64,000 nucleotides of DNA, from the NCBI RefSeq assembly GCF_013002715.1, contig NZ_JABENB010000001.1, positions 620,001 through 684,000 of the forward strand. The letters are read 5' to 3'. The stretch comes from Flexivirga aerilata. Its GTDB lineage: Bacteria; Actinomycetota; Actinomycetes; Actinomycetales; Dermatophilaceae. Each line of letters begins with the position of its first letter. Position 1 is the stretch's first letter. The notes beneath the pieces are model-generated. The model was not told the DNA's origin. It was given only the letters and a program-made list of their open reading frames with translations, and made no database searches. Positions 24,380 through 33,104 of this stretch are shown in pieces. The position numbers and the translations under genes are program-made.

Positions 24380-25681
24380 TCAGCGCACCCGCGCCGGCAG
24401 GCTTTCCCAACCGCGCAACACCCGGGTCGGCCGCCGGTGCGCACCGGGCAGCAACTCGACTTCCGCAATCCGGTCATAGAGCGCCCGCAGACCGACCTCG
24501 CCCTCCATGCGCGCGAGCGCGGCACCGAGGCAGAAGTGGCGTCCGGCGGAGAACGACACGTGGTCACGCGCATTCTCCCGTCGTACGTCGAAGCGATCCG
24601 GCTCGGCAAAGACCTTCGGATCGCGGTTGGCCCCGGCGAGGACGGTCATGATCACCTGCTGGTCCTTGACCGGGACGCCGGCGATCGTGGAGTCCCGCAC
24701 GACCTGCCGTCCGGTGAGCAGCACCGGCGGCGCGATGCGCAGCACCTCGTCGACGGCATTCGGCCAGAGCTGCGGCTCCGCACGCAGCGTCGCCAACTGC
24801 TCGGGATGCTCGTCGAAAAGCCGAATCGCGTTGCCCAGCAAGTTGACCGTCGTCTCGAAGCCGGCCGCGAGGACCAGCCCGGCCGTCGACTTCAGCTCCT
24901 TCTCGGTGAGCTGCTGGCCCTCGTCACTGGCCCGCACCAACTGGCTGAAGAGATCGTCACCGGGCTCGCGCCGCAGCCGCCCGAGATGTTCACCGAGCCA
25001 AGCGTCGAAGTCGTCCAACGCCGTTTCGACAGTGCGTAATTCGCGCCAGCCGAGTCCCATGTCGAGACTCGCGGCCGCGGCGGTGCCCATCTCGAGCACG
25101 TGCTGCCGATCGCTCTCCGGCACTCCGAGGATCTCGGCGATGACCTGCACCGGCAGCTGCGCGCAATAGGCCTCGACCAGGTCGACCTCACGGCCGGCCG
25201 GGATCGCGTCGAGCAACTCGGCGGCGAGCTTCTCGGTGCGGTCGCGCAACTGGTCCACCGCGCGCACCGTGAAGACCTTGGTCACCAGTTTGCGGTAGCG
25301 CGTGTGGTCCGGGGGCTCGGTCGCCAGCATCGACGGCGGTTCCACCGGATGTATGCCGGCACGCGCCGCCCAGTTGAGCGCGCGGGTCAGCATGCTCTCG
25401 TCGCCCAGGCCGATGCCCGCGCGAACGTCGTTGCTGGACAACACTTCTCGCACTGCAGCGTGATCGACCGTGGCATAGCCGATCCGGGATCGGGCCATCG
25501 GTCCCTCGGCCCGGATCTCCTCGAAGAGCGGGACGAGCTCGTCGGTGGAGTGCGTCTTGGCGCGCGTGGCCAGTTGCCCCTGCAGGTCGCCGCGTCGCGC
25601 CCCGAGCCGCATGAGCGTGCCGGGCAGGGCGTGCCCGATGCCCCAGCGAACGCTGCGGCGTACCTCGTCGATCGCGGTCAT
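24380..25681 (-). CDS. cytochrome P450
   Basis: A 433-residue bacterial class I P450. It has the I-helix AAGFETTVN (272-280; acid-alcohol pair replaced by Glu-Thr), EVLR for the ExxR motif (Glu312-Arg315), and the heme loop FSAGRHFCLGAALARMEGEV with Cys384 as thiolate ligand. It needs ferredoxin and reductase partners, none of which is adjacent. The substrate is unknown. It is transcribed toward the MpaB-like gene, and the pair may act on a common hydrophobic substrate, though an operator between them suggests separate promoters. Confidence 0.95.
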   Translation of the reverse strand: MTAIDEVRRSVRWGIGHALPGTLMRLGARRGDLQGQLATRAKTHSTDELVPLFEEIRAEGPMARSRIGYATVDHAAVREVLSSNDVRAGIGLGDESMLTRALNWAARAGIHPVEPPSMLATEPPDHTRYRKLVTKVFTVRAVDQLRDRTEKLAAELLDAIPAGREVDLVEAYCAQLPVQVIAEILGVPESDRQHVLEMGTAAAASLDMGLGWRELRTVETALDDFDAWLGEHLGRLRREPGDDLFSQLVRASDEGQQLTEKELKSTAGLVLAAGFETTVNLLGNAIRLFDEHPEQLATLRAEPQLWPNAVDEVLRIAPPVLLTGRQVVRDSTIAGVPVKDQQVIMTVLAGANRDPKVFAEPDRFDVRRENARDHVSFSAGRHFCLGAALARMEGEVGLRALYDRIAEVELLPGAHRRPTRVLRGWESLPARVR

Positions 25682-25756
25682 CAGATCTCCCAGCTTTACG
25701 ACAGGTGTAGTTACCCGATTCAGGTTAGGTGATCTGGGTCACGACCGCCAGAGGGA

Positions 25757-26353
25757 TCAGGATCCGGCGGCCCTCAGCTCGTCCTGCACGACCCACTTGT
25801 GGTTCTTCATCGTCATGCCGTTCATGTCGTAATCGACGACATACACCGGCTCGGTGGTGGACCCGGCGATTGTTGCCTTCGCGCCGTCCATGCCGGGCAT
25901 GTGATCGGTGGCGAGGGTGACCTGCGTGCCGTCGGCGAGACGCTTGCCGCCGGCACCCTTGACCTCCTGCTGCACGACCCACTTGTGGTCCTTGACCGGC
26001 GCGCCACCGGTCGTGGGCGTGTAGTTCACGGCATAGGTCGTCGTCGCGTAGACGCCGACGACCTTGGCCTTGGCGTTCTTCATGCCCGGCATGTGGTCGG
26101 CGGTGAGCACGACCTCGCTGCCCACCGGAAACTCAGGATTGACAGCGGCTTTCATCCCGGCGGGCGCAGGCCCACCGTCCATCTCGTGGTGCATCCCTGA
26201 CATCCCAGATTTCCCGGTCATGCCCGCCGCCGACGACGCGGACGTCGGTGCCGAGGCCGCGCCACCACCTCCGTCGCTCGAACATCCCGCGACGGCCAGC
26301 ACCCCGGCAACACTCGCGATCGCACCAAACTTCGACCAGGTGGTCCTACGCAC
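25757..26353 (-). CDS. DUF1541 (YdhK-like) lipoprotein, copper-associated
   Basis: A 198-residue exported lipoprotein. The lipobox is VLAVAGC with the acylated Cys24. A Met/His-rich spacer (GMTGKSGMSGMHHEMDGG) follows, then two DUF1541 repeats. Each repeat has LTADHMPGMKNAKAKVVG or LATDHMPGMDGAKATIAG and ends in KDHKWVVQ or KNHKWVVQ. GTG 26353 is chosen for its GAGGAG ribosome site; longer frames upstream are shadow. A CsoR-like palindrome 45 bases upstream and the Met/His-rich region suggest copper binding or copper-responsive expression. Direct copper chemistry is inferred. Confidence 0.85.
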   Translation of the reverse strand: MRRTTWSKFGAIASVAGVLAVAGCSSDGGGGAASAPTSASSAAGMTGKSGMSGMHHEMDGGPAPAGMKAAVNPEFPVGSEVVLTADHMPGMKNAKAKVVGVYATTTYAVNYTPTTGGAPVKDHKWVVQQEVKGAGGKRLADGTQVTLATDHMPGMDGAKATIAGSTTEPVYVVDYDMNGMTMKNHKWVVQDELRAAGS

Positions 26354-26397
26354 AGCAACTCCTCGGATCGTCGGACGGACCATCCGTGTATACCACT

Positions 26398-26412
26398 TAC
26401 CCCTATGGGGTA
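26398..26412. promoter_or_regulatory. CsoR-like copper operator
   Basis: TACCCCTATGGGGTA is a perfect 6-bp inverted repeat (TACCCC/GGGGTA) around TAT, 45-59 bases upstream of the DUF1541 lipoprotein start. CsoR-family copper sensors bind G-tract palindromes of this form (ATACCCC...GGGGTAT type). No csoR gene is in the window, so it would act in trans. Confidence 0.7.
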
Positions 26413-26471
26413 TGCCGGGAGCCGCTCGCATCCGGATGAGCGCCCGCGCCATACCCCGTGGGGCCGACGCT

Positions 26472-27917
26472 TCAGGCGCGACGACGGCCCGCGGTCGCGA
26501 TGTCGGCGAGTCCGACCAGCAGCGACGCGCCGACGAAGGCGGCGACACTGATCAGCCCGTGCACGAGAGCGGTGGAGAAATCGGGCCGGCCGCCGGCCGC
26601 GAGGACGCCGTAGAAGACGCTTCCGGTGATCGCGATGCCGGCCGCCGAGCCGATGCGCTGACCCGTCTGCAGCACGCCACCGGCGACGCCGGCCTGCCGG
26701 ACCGGCACCTCGGAGACAGTGAGCGTGAGGTTGGGGCTGATCACCAGGCCGCTGCTGAGACCGCCGATCAGCATCGGCAGCGCGCCCGCCCAGCCGAGGT
26801 CGCTGCCGTGCACCTGGTGCGCGACGATCGCGAGGGCGATCGTGCCGACGAGGATGCCGACCAGACCGACGACCACGAGCGGCCGCCCATACCTGGTCAC
26901 CAGGCGGCCGCCGAGGGCCGCGGCGACTGCCGACCCGACCGCGAACGGCGTTGCCGCAAGCCCGGATTCGAGCGCGCTGTAGCCGAGCCCCTCCTGCAAG
27001 GTCTGCGCGTAGATGAAGAAGATCCCGGTGAAACCGGCGAAGTAGAGCGTGCCGAGCGCGACACCCATCGAGAAGCTCGAGCGTGTGAAGAGACGGAAGT
27101 CGACCACCGGCACGTGACCGGCGGCGGCATGGCGCCGCTCCCACCAGATGAAGGCACCGAGCATCAGCGCGGCCGCCGGGAAGAGCAGCAGGCGCAGGTT
27201 GGATTGCCACGACTCCTGCTCGATGAACGGCAGGATCACCAGCAGCACGGCCAGACCGAGCAGCACGACGCCGACCGGGTCGAGGTCGTCACGGGAGGCC
27301 TCGCCGCGCAGCCTCTTGTGGTGCGGCACCCAGCGCAGGGCCAGCAGGATCGCGAGCGCACCGATCGGCAGGTTGACGAAAAACACCGAACGCCAACCGT
27401 TCTCGGTGCCGAACACCTGGATCAGCACACCGCCCGCCAGCGGACCGATCGCCGTGGAGATGCCGACCGTCGCCCCGAAGAGACCGAACGCCTTGGCCCG
27501 CTCGGCGCCCTGGAACATCGACTGGATCAGTCCGCTGATCGTCGGGCTGACCAGTCCCCCACCCAGGCCCTGTATGACGCGGCCCGCGACCAAAAGGGTT
27601 GCGTTGGGGGCAAACCCGCACGCCGCGCTGGCCAGGGTGAAGACCGCCAGCCCGATGATCAGCGTCGGCCGCCGGCCGCGCGCGTCGCCGATGCGGCCGG
27701 CCGGCACGAGCAGCAACCCGAAGGCCAGCGCGTAGCCGGACACCACCCAGGAGAGGGCGTTCGGCCCGGCGCCGAGTCCTGCACGGATGCTCGGCAGCGC
27801 GACGTTGACGATGCTCACGTCGAGCAGGGTCATGAACCCGGCGACGAGGCAGACGGCGAGCGCCCGCCAGCGGTTGGGATCGGCGTGCCCGGTCGGTGTT
27901 CCCTGCGCGATGGTCAT
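26472..27917 (-). CDS. MFS drug:H+ antiporter, DHA2 (EmrB/QacA) type
   Basis: A 481-residue transporter with 14 predicted helices. Motif A is GRIGDARGRRPTLIIGLAVF between helices 2 and 3, the helix-1 motif is LLDVSIVNVALPSIR, and motif C lies in helix 5 (FGATVGISTAIGPLAGGVLI). It would export hydrophobic compounds or antibiotics across the cytoplasmic membrane. Substrate specificity cannot be read from sequence. No regulator gene is adjacent. Its stop lies 119 bp from the lipoprotein start, so the two are probably separate units although both point the same way. Confidence 0.93.
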   Translation of the reverse strand: MTIAQGTPTGHADPNRWRALAVCLVAGFMTLLDVSIVNVALPSIRAGLGAGPNALSWVVSGYALAFGLLLVPAGRIGDARGRRPTLIIGLAVFTLASAACGFAPNATLLVAGRVIQGLGGGLVSPTISGLIQSMFQGAERAKAFGLFGATVGISTAIGPLAGGVLIQVFGTENGWRSVFFVNLPIGALAILLALRWVPHHKRLRGEASRDDLDPVGVVLLGLAVLLVILPFIEQESWQSNLRLLLFPAAALMLGAFIWWERRHAAAGHVPVVDFRLFTRSSFSMGVALGTLYFAGFTGIFFIYAQTLQEGLGYSALESGLAATPFAVGSAVAAALGGRLVTRYGRPLVVVGLVGILVGTIALAIVAHQVHGSDLGWAGALPMLIGGLSSGLVISPNLTLTVSEVPVRQAGVAGGVLQTGQRIGSAAGIAITGSVFYGVLAAGGRPDFSTALVHGLISVAAFVGASLLVGLADIATAGRRRA

Positions 27918-27998
27918 CGATCGACAGCCTATGACGGGCCGTCGCGCGGGGATCGCGCTCCTGCCGAAGCCCTGCCGGGCGACTGGCCCGGCCGGCGG

Positions 27999-28382
27999 TC
28001 AGCGCAGCTTGCGCACCCGGTGCTTCAGCTGCAGCACCCGCAGGTAGCCGGGGATCGCCACGAGCAGCACACCGGCGAGGAACGCCGCGACCAGCGCGAC
28101 CGCGAGGGAGACGGTGCCCTCCCAGCCGAAGAAGCTGATCGTCGTGCTCGCGGAGTTCTGCGCCACGAAGATCAGCACGACGATCAGCAGGATGGCCGCG
28201 ATCGCCAGGCCGGCGACGAAACCGCCGTGACCGCCGCGCTCGACCGGGCGCTCGTCGCGGACATCGCGGGTGTCACGCACATCGCGGGTGTCGCGGACGT
28301 CGCGGGTGTCGCGGCCGGCCAGGCGCTCGTCGGCACGGACGCGGTCGGCGTGCTGGGGATCGTTGTCGTAAGGGGCGGACAT
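27999..28382 (-). CDS. LapA-domain membrane protein with DTRDVR repeats
   Basis: A 127-residue protein. Residues 25-43 contain three tandem DTRDVR hexapeptides, encoded by 18-bp direct repeats at about 28255-28308, in a highly charged cytoplasmic N-terminus. Two membrane helices follow (FVAGLAIAAILLIVVLIFVA and LAVALVAAFLAGVLLVAIPG) with the LapA/DUF1049 motif FVAQNSASTTISFFGWEGTV between them, and a basic amphipathic tail. E. coli LapA/LapB control lipopolysaccharide assembly, but an actinobacterial homologue must do something else. Repeat number may vary between strains. Confidence 0.85.
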   Translation of the reverse strand: MSAPYDNDPQHADRVRADERLAGRDTRDVRDTRDVRDTRDVRDERPVERGGHGGFVAGLAIAAILLIVVLIFVAQNSASTTISFFGWEGTVSLAVALVAAFLAGVLLVAIPGYLRVLQLKHRVRKLR

Positions 28383-28444
28383 TGCCGAATTCCTTTCGTG
28401 TGCAACGCGGGTCAGATCTTTGGGGGCACCTTAACCAGGGATGC

Positions 28445-29452
28445 TCAGCGGTCGCGGGAACCGGCCCAATCGGGGTCGGTCGGGCGTGGCGCGAGCGGGT
28501 CGTCCGTCTGCTCAGGGTCACCGGTGCCGCCGGCGTCACCCCTGGCCCGGCGCAGCGCGTCGTCGAGCGTGGTGAGTGCGTGCCCCTCCGGCAGCAGGTC
28601 GGTGAGGAAGTCGTCCTCGTGGACGACCATGTCGTGGTGCAGGCTCTCCACCAGGGCCTCGACCGTCGGCGCGGGCACGTCGGTGATCAGGCCGGTGAGT
28701 TTGCCGACGACCGCGGTAGGCACCAGCGGCACCTTCAGCTGTTTGCGGTCGATGCCGGCGACGGCGGCAAACCGGTCGAGCAACTGGGCGTAGGTGAGCA
28801 CCTCCGGACCGCCGATGTCGTAGGAGCGCGAATTGCCCTCGACCGACAGCGCGCCCACCAGTGCCCCGAGCGCGTCGTCGACGGCGATCGGCTGCACCCG
28901 GGAGTCCATCCACGTCGGAATCGCTTGCACGGGAAGGCGTTCGGAGACCTGCCGGACGATCTCGTATGACGTGGAAGCACTCCCCAACAGGATCGCGGCG
29001 CGGAGCGCGACGGTGTGGATCCCGGAGTCGGTCAGGATCTGTTCCACCTCACGACGCGAGGTGATGTGGTCGGACAGCTCGTCGGGGTCGTCGACGTCGG
29101 GGACGATGCCCGACAGGTAGATCAGCCGCTCGACCCCGGCAGCCCGCGCCGCCTGCGCCATGATCTGCGCGCTCTGCCGGTCCTTGGCGACGAAGTCGTC
29201 GCCGCCCATTCCGTGGATCAGGTAGTAGACGGCGCCGACGCCGTCGATGGCAGCGGCGACCGAGTCGGGGTCGAGGGCGTCCATCCGGACGATCTCGACC
29301 TGGTCGGACCACGGGAAGCGCTCGGCGTCCTCGTCGGGCAGGAAGGCGGCGCGCACCTGGTGGCCCTGCTCGAGCAGGTAGGGGATGAGTCGTCCACCCA
29401 CATAGCCGCTCGCACCGGTCACCAGCACGCGCTGACGCGTCGGGGTAGTCAC
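28445..29452 (-). CDS. NAD(P)-binding atypical SDR / NmrA-like protein
   Basis: A 335-residue protein with an N-terminal Rossmann motif VLVTGASGYVGGRLIPYLLE and the following VEIVRMDALDPDS, typical of atypical SDRs such as YbjT/complex I NDUFA9-like proteins. IYLSGIVPD occurs in the active-site strand, without the classic YxxxK. The C-terminal tail is low complexity (DPEQTDDPLAPRPTDPDWAG). GTG 29452 gives a normal N-terminus. Its function is unknown, with quinone or nucleotide sensing common in relatives. Confidence 0.85.
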   Translation of the reverse strand: MTTPTRQRVLVTGASGYVGGRLIPYLLEQGHQVRAAFLPDEDAERFPWSDQVEIVRMDALDPDSVAAAIDGVGAVYYLIHGMGGDDFVAKDRQSAQIMAQAARAAGVERLIYLSGIVPDVDDPDELSDHITSRREVEQILTDSGIHTVALRAAILLGSASTSYEIVRQVSERLPVQAIPTWMDSRVQPIAVDDALGALVGALSVEGNSRSYDIGGPEVLTYAQLLDRFAAVAGIDRKQLKVPLVPTAVVGKLTGLITDVPAPTVEALVESLHHDMVVHEDDFLTDLLPEGHALTTLDDALRRARGDAGGTGDPEQTDDPLAPRPTDPDWAGSRDR

Positions 29453-29538
29453 ATCGAGCAAGCTACGGCACGGCGACAGCTCATGCCTCACCCGAACGGA
29501 TGGCGTCGGACCCGTTGGCGGTGTGCCACAGTGACCGC

Positions 29539-30303
29539 GTGGCTCCGTTGGTCGAATCCGTGGCTCGCTGGGCGCTCCGTGCCCGCCCGGCGGCACACCT
29601 GCGCCGGGCGCGCTGGGCCAGCGCGGCAACCATCGCCGTCGGGACGCCGGTGCTGCGCACTGCGATCACCAGCCCCGCCGGTGGCCCGAAATTCCGGCGC
29701 TGGTCGCTCGTGCTCGCCGCGACCTGGTCGGCGGGCGCCGTCGCCGGGTCTCCCCGCCTGCTGTCGCGCCTGATCCGGCCGAACAGCCTGACCACGTCGG
29801 TCGTGCAGCCTGCCCTCATCGGCGCCGGCGCTGTCGCCGTCTTCTCCACCGGCGCAGTCGTGACCACCCGGATTCCGTTGCTACGAGACGAGATTCGAGC
29901 CGTTGTCGACCATGCGCGCCACGGCTCTCTCCCCGTGGTCATCGGGCTGGCACTGATCACCGGCGCCACCGAGGAGCTCTTCTTCCGTGGCCCCCTCTAT
30001 GACGCGGTCGACGTGCGCGGTCTGCACCCGGTGGCCACGAGCACCGCGATCTACACGCTCGTCACCTGTGCCACCGGCAACCCGATGCTGGTCTTCGCCG
30101 CGTCGGTGCTCGGCACGATCACCGCTCTCGACCGCCGCGCGACCGGCGACGTCGTGGGCCCGGTCGTCATACATCTCACCTGGACGACGGGGATGTTGCT
30201 GGTGCTGCCGCCCATGGTGCATCGCTTCGATCGGTCGCCGGGCCGGCACCGGCCCGGGCATGCGGCACCACCATCGGGGTCCCCGTCTCCGGATCCGGTA
30301 TGA
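29539..30303 (+). CDS. CPBP-family intramembrane glutamic protease
   Basis: A 254-residue membrane protein. Motif 1 of the CPBP/Rce1 family is ATEELFFRGPLYDAV (Glu145-Glu146, Arg150). Motif 3 has His near VVGPVVIHLTWTTGM. About six hydrophobic segments are predicted. These proteins cleave or process hydrophobic substrates in the bilayer, and some bacterial members act in immunity to bacteriocins. GTG 29539 and ATG 29500 are both possible starts. The last 128 bases overlap the convergent ABC ATPase gene, with both reading frames used. Confidence 0.82.
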   Translation: MAPLVESVARWALRARPAAHLRRARWASAATIAVGTPVLRTAITSPAGGPKFRRWSLVLAATWSAGAVAGSPRLLSRLIRPNSLTTSVVQPALIGAGAVAVFSTGAVVTTRIPLLRDEIRAVVDHARHGSLPVVIGLALITGATEELFFRGPLYDAVDVRGLHPVATSTAIYTLVTCATGNPMLVFAASVLGTITALDRRATGDVVGPVVIHLTWTTGMLLVLPPMVHRFDRSPGRHRPGHAAPPSGSPSPDPV

Positions 30304-31027
30304 CGGTGCTCGCGAGCTCGAACACCTCCTGCACGAGGCCCGCGGTGAGCACCTCGCCCGGAGCGCCCTGCGCGACGACCTCCCCGGCCCTCATCACGAC
30401 CAGCTGATCGGCGTAGCGCGCAGCCTGGTTGAGGTCGTGCAGCACCGCGACCACGGTGATGCCCAGGTCGCGCAGGTCACGGCACAGGTCGAGCACCTCA
30501 TATTGGTGCGCGACGTCGAGGTAGGTCGTCGGTTCGTCGAGCAGCAGCACCGGGGTGCGCTGGGCGACCACCATGGCGAGCCACACGCGCTGCCGCTGCC
30601 CTCCGGACAGCTCGGCGACCGGACGCGCCGCGAGGCCCGCGACGCCGGCCCGTTCCATCGCGCCGTGCACCGCCTCGTCGTCGTCGGGCGACCACTGCCG
30701 CAGCAGCGAGTGATAGGGAAAACGCCCACGCCCCACCAGATCTCGCACGGTGATCTGCTCCGGGACGACCGGCGTCTGCGGCAGCATCGCGACGATCCGC
30801 GCCGCCTCCTTCGTCTTGTATGACGATGCCGGCCGCCCGCCCAGCAGCACCTGCCCGGAGGTCGGGGTCAGCACGCGGCCGAGCGCCTTGAGCAGCGTCG
30901 ACTTGCCACAGCCGTTGGGGCCGATCACGGCGGTCACGGCAGCGTCCGGCAGGTCGATGGTCAAGTCGCGGCACACCACCCGGTTGCCGTAGGAGAGCGT
31001 GAGGTCCCGCGCGGCCAGCCTGTTCAT
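30176..31027 (-). CDS. iron-siderophore ABC transporter ATP-binding protein
   Basis: A 283-residue FecE/FepC-type ATPase. Walker A is GPNGCGKSTLLKALGR, the signature is ELSGGQRQRVWLAMVVAQRT, Walker B is VLLLDEPTTYLD, and the switch His is in VLHDLNQAARYA. It energises the two FecCD permeases encoded just upstream (ATG 31027 overlaps the preceding stop by 4 bp). Its C-terminal 30-odd residues, rich in Ala/Pro/Ser, are coded in the overlap with the convergent CPBP gene. Confidence 0.95.
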   Translation of the reverse strand: MNRLAARDLTLSYGNRVVCRDLTIDLPDAAVTAVIGPNGCGKSTLLKALGRVLTPTSGQVLLGGRPASSYKTKEAARIVAMLPQTPVVPEQITVRDLVGRGRFPYHSLLRQWSPDDDEAVHGAMERAGVAGLAARPVAELSGGQRQRVWLAMVVAQRTPVLLLDEPTTYLDVAHQYEVLDLCRDLRDLGITVVAVLHDLNQAARYADQLVVMRAGEVVAQGAPGEVLTAGLVQEVFELASTVIPDPETGTPMVVPHARAGAGPATDRSDAPWAAAPATSPSSR

Positions 31028-32070
31028 GCGCTTCCCTTCTTCCATTCCTTCACGAGCAGGGCACCGAGGTAGACGCCGCCGAGCGCGGCGGTGAGGATGC
31101 CGACGGGCAGGTCGCCGAGCCAGCCCGCCTGCTGCACCCACAGGTCGGCTCCGGCGAGGATCACCGCGCCGGTCAGCGCCGAAATCACTACTGCGCCTTG
31201 TGGTCCGCCGACCAGCCGGCGGGCGATCTGCGGCGCGGTGAGCGCGACGAAAGCGATCGGCCCGGCGGCGCTGACCGCTGCGGCGCACAGCGCGACCGCG
31301 ATCAGGATGGCGAGACTGCGCGTCGCGCCCGCGCGCGCTCCGAGCGAGTCGGTCATGGCGTCGCCGAGCTCCATGAGCCGCAGACGCGGGCCGAGCGCGA
31401 GCGCGCACGGCAGCAGCACGAGGCATGCCCACCCGACGAACTGCGCCTGCCCCCAGGTGCGCGCGGAGAGCGTGCCGGCGAGATAGCCTGCCAGCGAAAG
31501 GGATTCGTCCTGGTCCTTGATCATGACGACGTATTGGATGAAGGCCGTCGCCATCGCCGAGACGCCGACCCCCGCCAGGATGATGCGGCTGGGCACCGCG
31601 AAGCCGCTGCCGGTCGACAGATAGACCAGGCCCGCGGCGGCCGCAGCTCCGGCGAATGCGCCGACTCCCAGCGGTAGCAACGGGATCCATAGCGTTGCCA
31701 CGACGGCTCCTGCGCCGGCGCCCGCCGTCATACCGACGACATCGGGGCTGGCCAGTGGGTTGCGGGTGCCGGACTGGAAGAGCAGGCCGGAGACGCCGAG
31801 CGCCGCGCCGGCGCCGATCGCCACGGACAGGCGCGGCCCGCGCAGCTCCTCAAAGACGAACTTCTCCTTGCCGTCGGCATGCCCGCTGAGCGCAGTCCAC
31901 AACTCCCCCAACGGTATGCCGAGCCGACCCATCGTCAGGCTGAGCACTGCCAGGACGAGCAGCAGCGCCAGCGTGCACACGCCGACCAGGACGGCACGCG
32001 GGCGCACGTGCAGGACGAGCCGGCCCGGCATACCGACGCGACGGGTGGACAGCCCGTTGGCGGCGCTCAC
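31024..32070 (-). CDS. FecCD-type siderophore permease (second)
   Basis: A 348-residue BtuC/FecCD permease with about ten helices. It has LRGPRLSVAIGAGAALGVSG, then LFQSGTRNPLASPDVVGM, and the ATPase-contacting GPIAFVALTAPQIARRLVGG. It forms a heterodimer with the permease encoded immediately upstream. ATG 32070 overlaps the upstream stop by 4 bp. The whole unit imports a ferric siderophore from its binding protein. Confidence 0.95.
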   Translation of the reverse strand: MSAANGLSTRRVGMPGRLVLHVRPRAVLVGVCTLALLLVLAVLSLTMGRLGIPLGELWTALSGHADGKEKFVFEELRGPRLSVAIGAGAALGVSGLLFQSGTRNPLASPDVVGMTAGAGAGAVVATLWIPLLPLGVGAFAGAAAAAGLVYLSTGSGFAVPSRIILAGVGVSAMATAFIQYVVMIKDQDESLSLAGYLAGTLSARTWGQAQFVGWACLVLLPCALALGPRLRLMELGDAMTDSLGARAGATRSLAILIAVALCAAAVSAAGPIAFVALTAPQIARRLVGGPQGAVVISALTGAVILAGADLWVQQAGWLGDLPVGILTAALGGVYLGALLVKEWKKGSA

Positions 32071-33104
32071 GACGACTCACCCGCCGTGCGGCGCACCAGC
32101 CACAGCAACACGGGCGCTCCGACGAAGGCCGTGACCACCCCGACCTGCAGCTCCTGCGGACGCAGCAGCAGGCGACCGGCGACGTCGGCCACCAGGAGCA
32201 GGCTCGGCCCGATGAGCAGTGCCGCGGGCAGCTGCCACCGGTGATCCGGGCCCACGACGGCCCGGGCCAGATGCGGCACGGCAAGACCGACGAAGGCGAT
32301 CGGGCCGGCGGCGGAGGTGGCGGCCGCGGACAGCACCGTGGCCGCGGCGATGCCCGCCCAGCGGGTCACCGCCGGATTGGAGCCGAGCGACATCGCCATC
32401 TCCTCGCCCAGCGCGAGCGCGTTGAGCGACGTGGCGAGCAGGCCCGCGACCACCAGTCCGACGACCGCCCAGGGCAGGATCTCGACGACGTCTGCACCAC
32501 CGCCGGCGAGCGAGCCGACGGCCCAATAGCGATAGTCGTCAAAGGCATTCGGGTGCGTGAGGGTGATCGCCTGGATGACCGCCGTCAGCACAGCGGTCAC
32601 CACCGCGCCGGAGAGCACGAGCCGCACCGGCACCACCCCGCGGCGCCCGGACCCCATCGTGGTCATGATCAGCATGGCCAGGAACGCGCCGGGCAGCGCC
32701 GCCCAGGTGGGGCTGCCCGGCAGGTGCAGGAAGGCCGTCGAGACGACGATGCCGGTGGCGGCACCGGCGTTGACACCGAGCAGCCCCGGGTCGCCGAGGG
32801 GGTTGCGGGACAGACCCTGCATCACCACGCCGGCGACGGCCAGGCATGCGCCGACCAGGAGCCCGAGGACGGTGCGTGGGACGCGGCTGCCGAGCACGTC
32901 GCGCACGTGCTCGGGTCCGCCGCCACCGGCCGCGGTCCAGATCTGCCCGAACGACAAGGCTTTCGAGCCGACGGCGAGGCTGAGCAGCACCGCGACGAAC
33001 AGCAGCCCGAGGAGTGCGGTGAGTGCGACGGGGGCGGGCACGCGCCACGGCAGGAAGCCCGTGGCCGGGGCTTCCTGCCGGGTGAGCGTGCGGGTGTCAG
33101 CCAA
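32067..33104 (-). CDS. FecCD-type siderophore permease (first)
   Basis: A 345-residue FecCD permease. It contains VPRTVLGLLVGACLAVAGVV, then MQGLSRNPLGDPGLLGVNAG, and GPIAFVGLAVPHLARAVVGP for the coupling helix. It starts at TTG 33104, overlapping the binding-protein stop by eight bases, which makes translational coupling the likeliest source of initiation at this weak codon. Partner of the permease that follows. Confidence 0.94.
   Translation of the reverse strand: MADTRTLTRQEAPATGFLPWRVPAPVALTALLGLLFVAVLLSLAVGSKALSFGQIWTAAGGGGPEHVRDVLGSRVPRTVLGLLVGACLAVAGVVMQGLSRNPLGDPGLLGVNAGAATGIVVSTAFLHLPGSPTWAALPGAFLAMLIMTTMGSGRRGVVPVRLVLSGAVVTAVLTAVIQAITLTHPNAFDDYRYWAVGSLAGGGADVVEILPWAVVGLVVAGLLATSLNALALGEEMAMSLGSNPAVTRWAGIAAATVLSAAATSAAGPIAFVGLAVPHLARAVVGPDHRWQLPAALLIGPSLLLVADVAGRLLLRPQELQVGVVTAFVGAPVLLWLVRRTAGESS

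Noticed and set aside
28255..28308. Short tandem repeats resembling a CRISPR-like array
   Set aside because: The repeats are in frame within the LapA-like gene and have no spacers.
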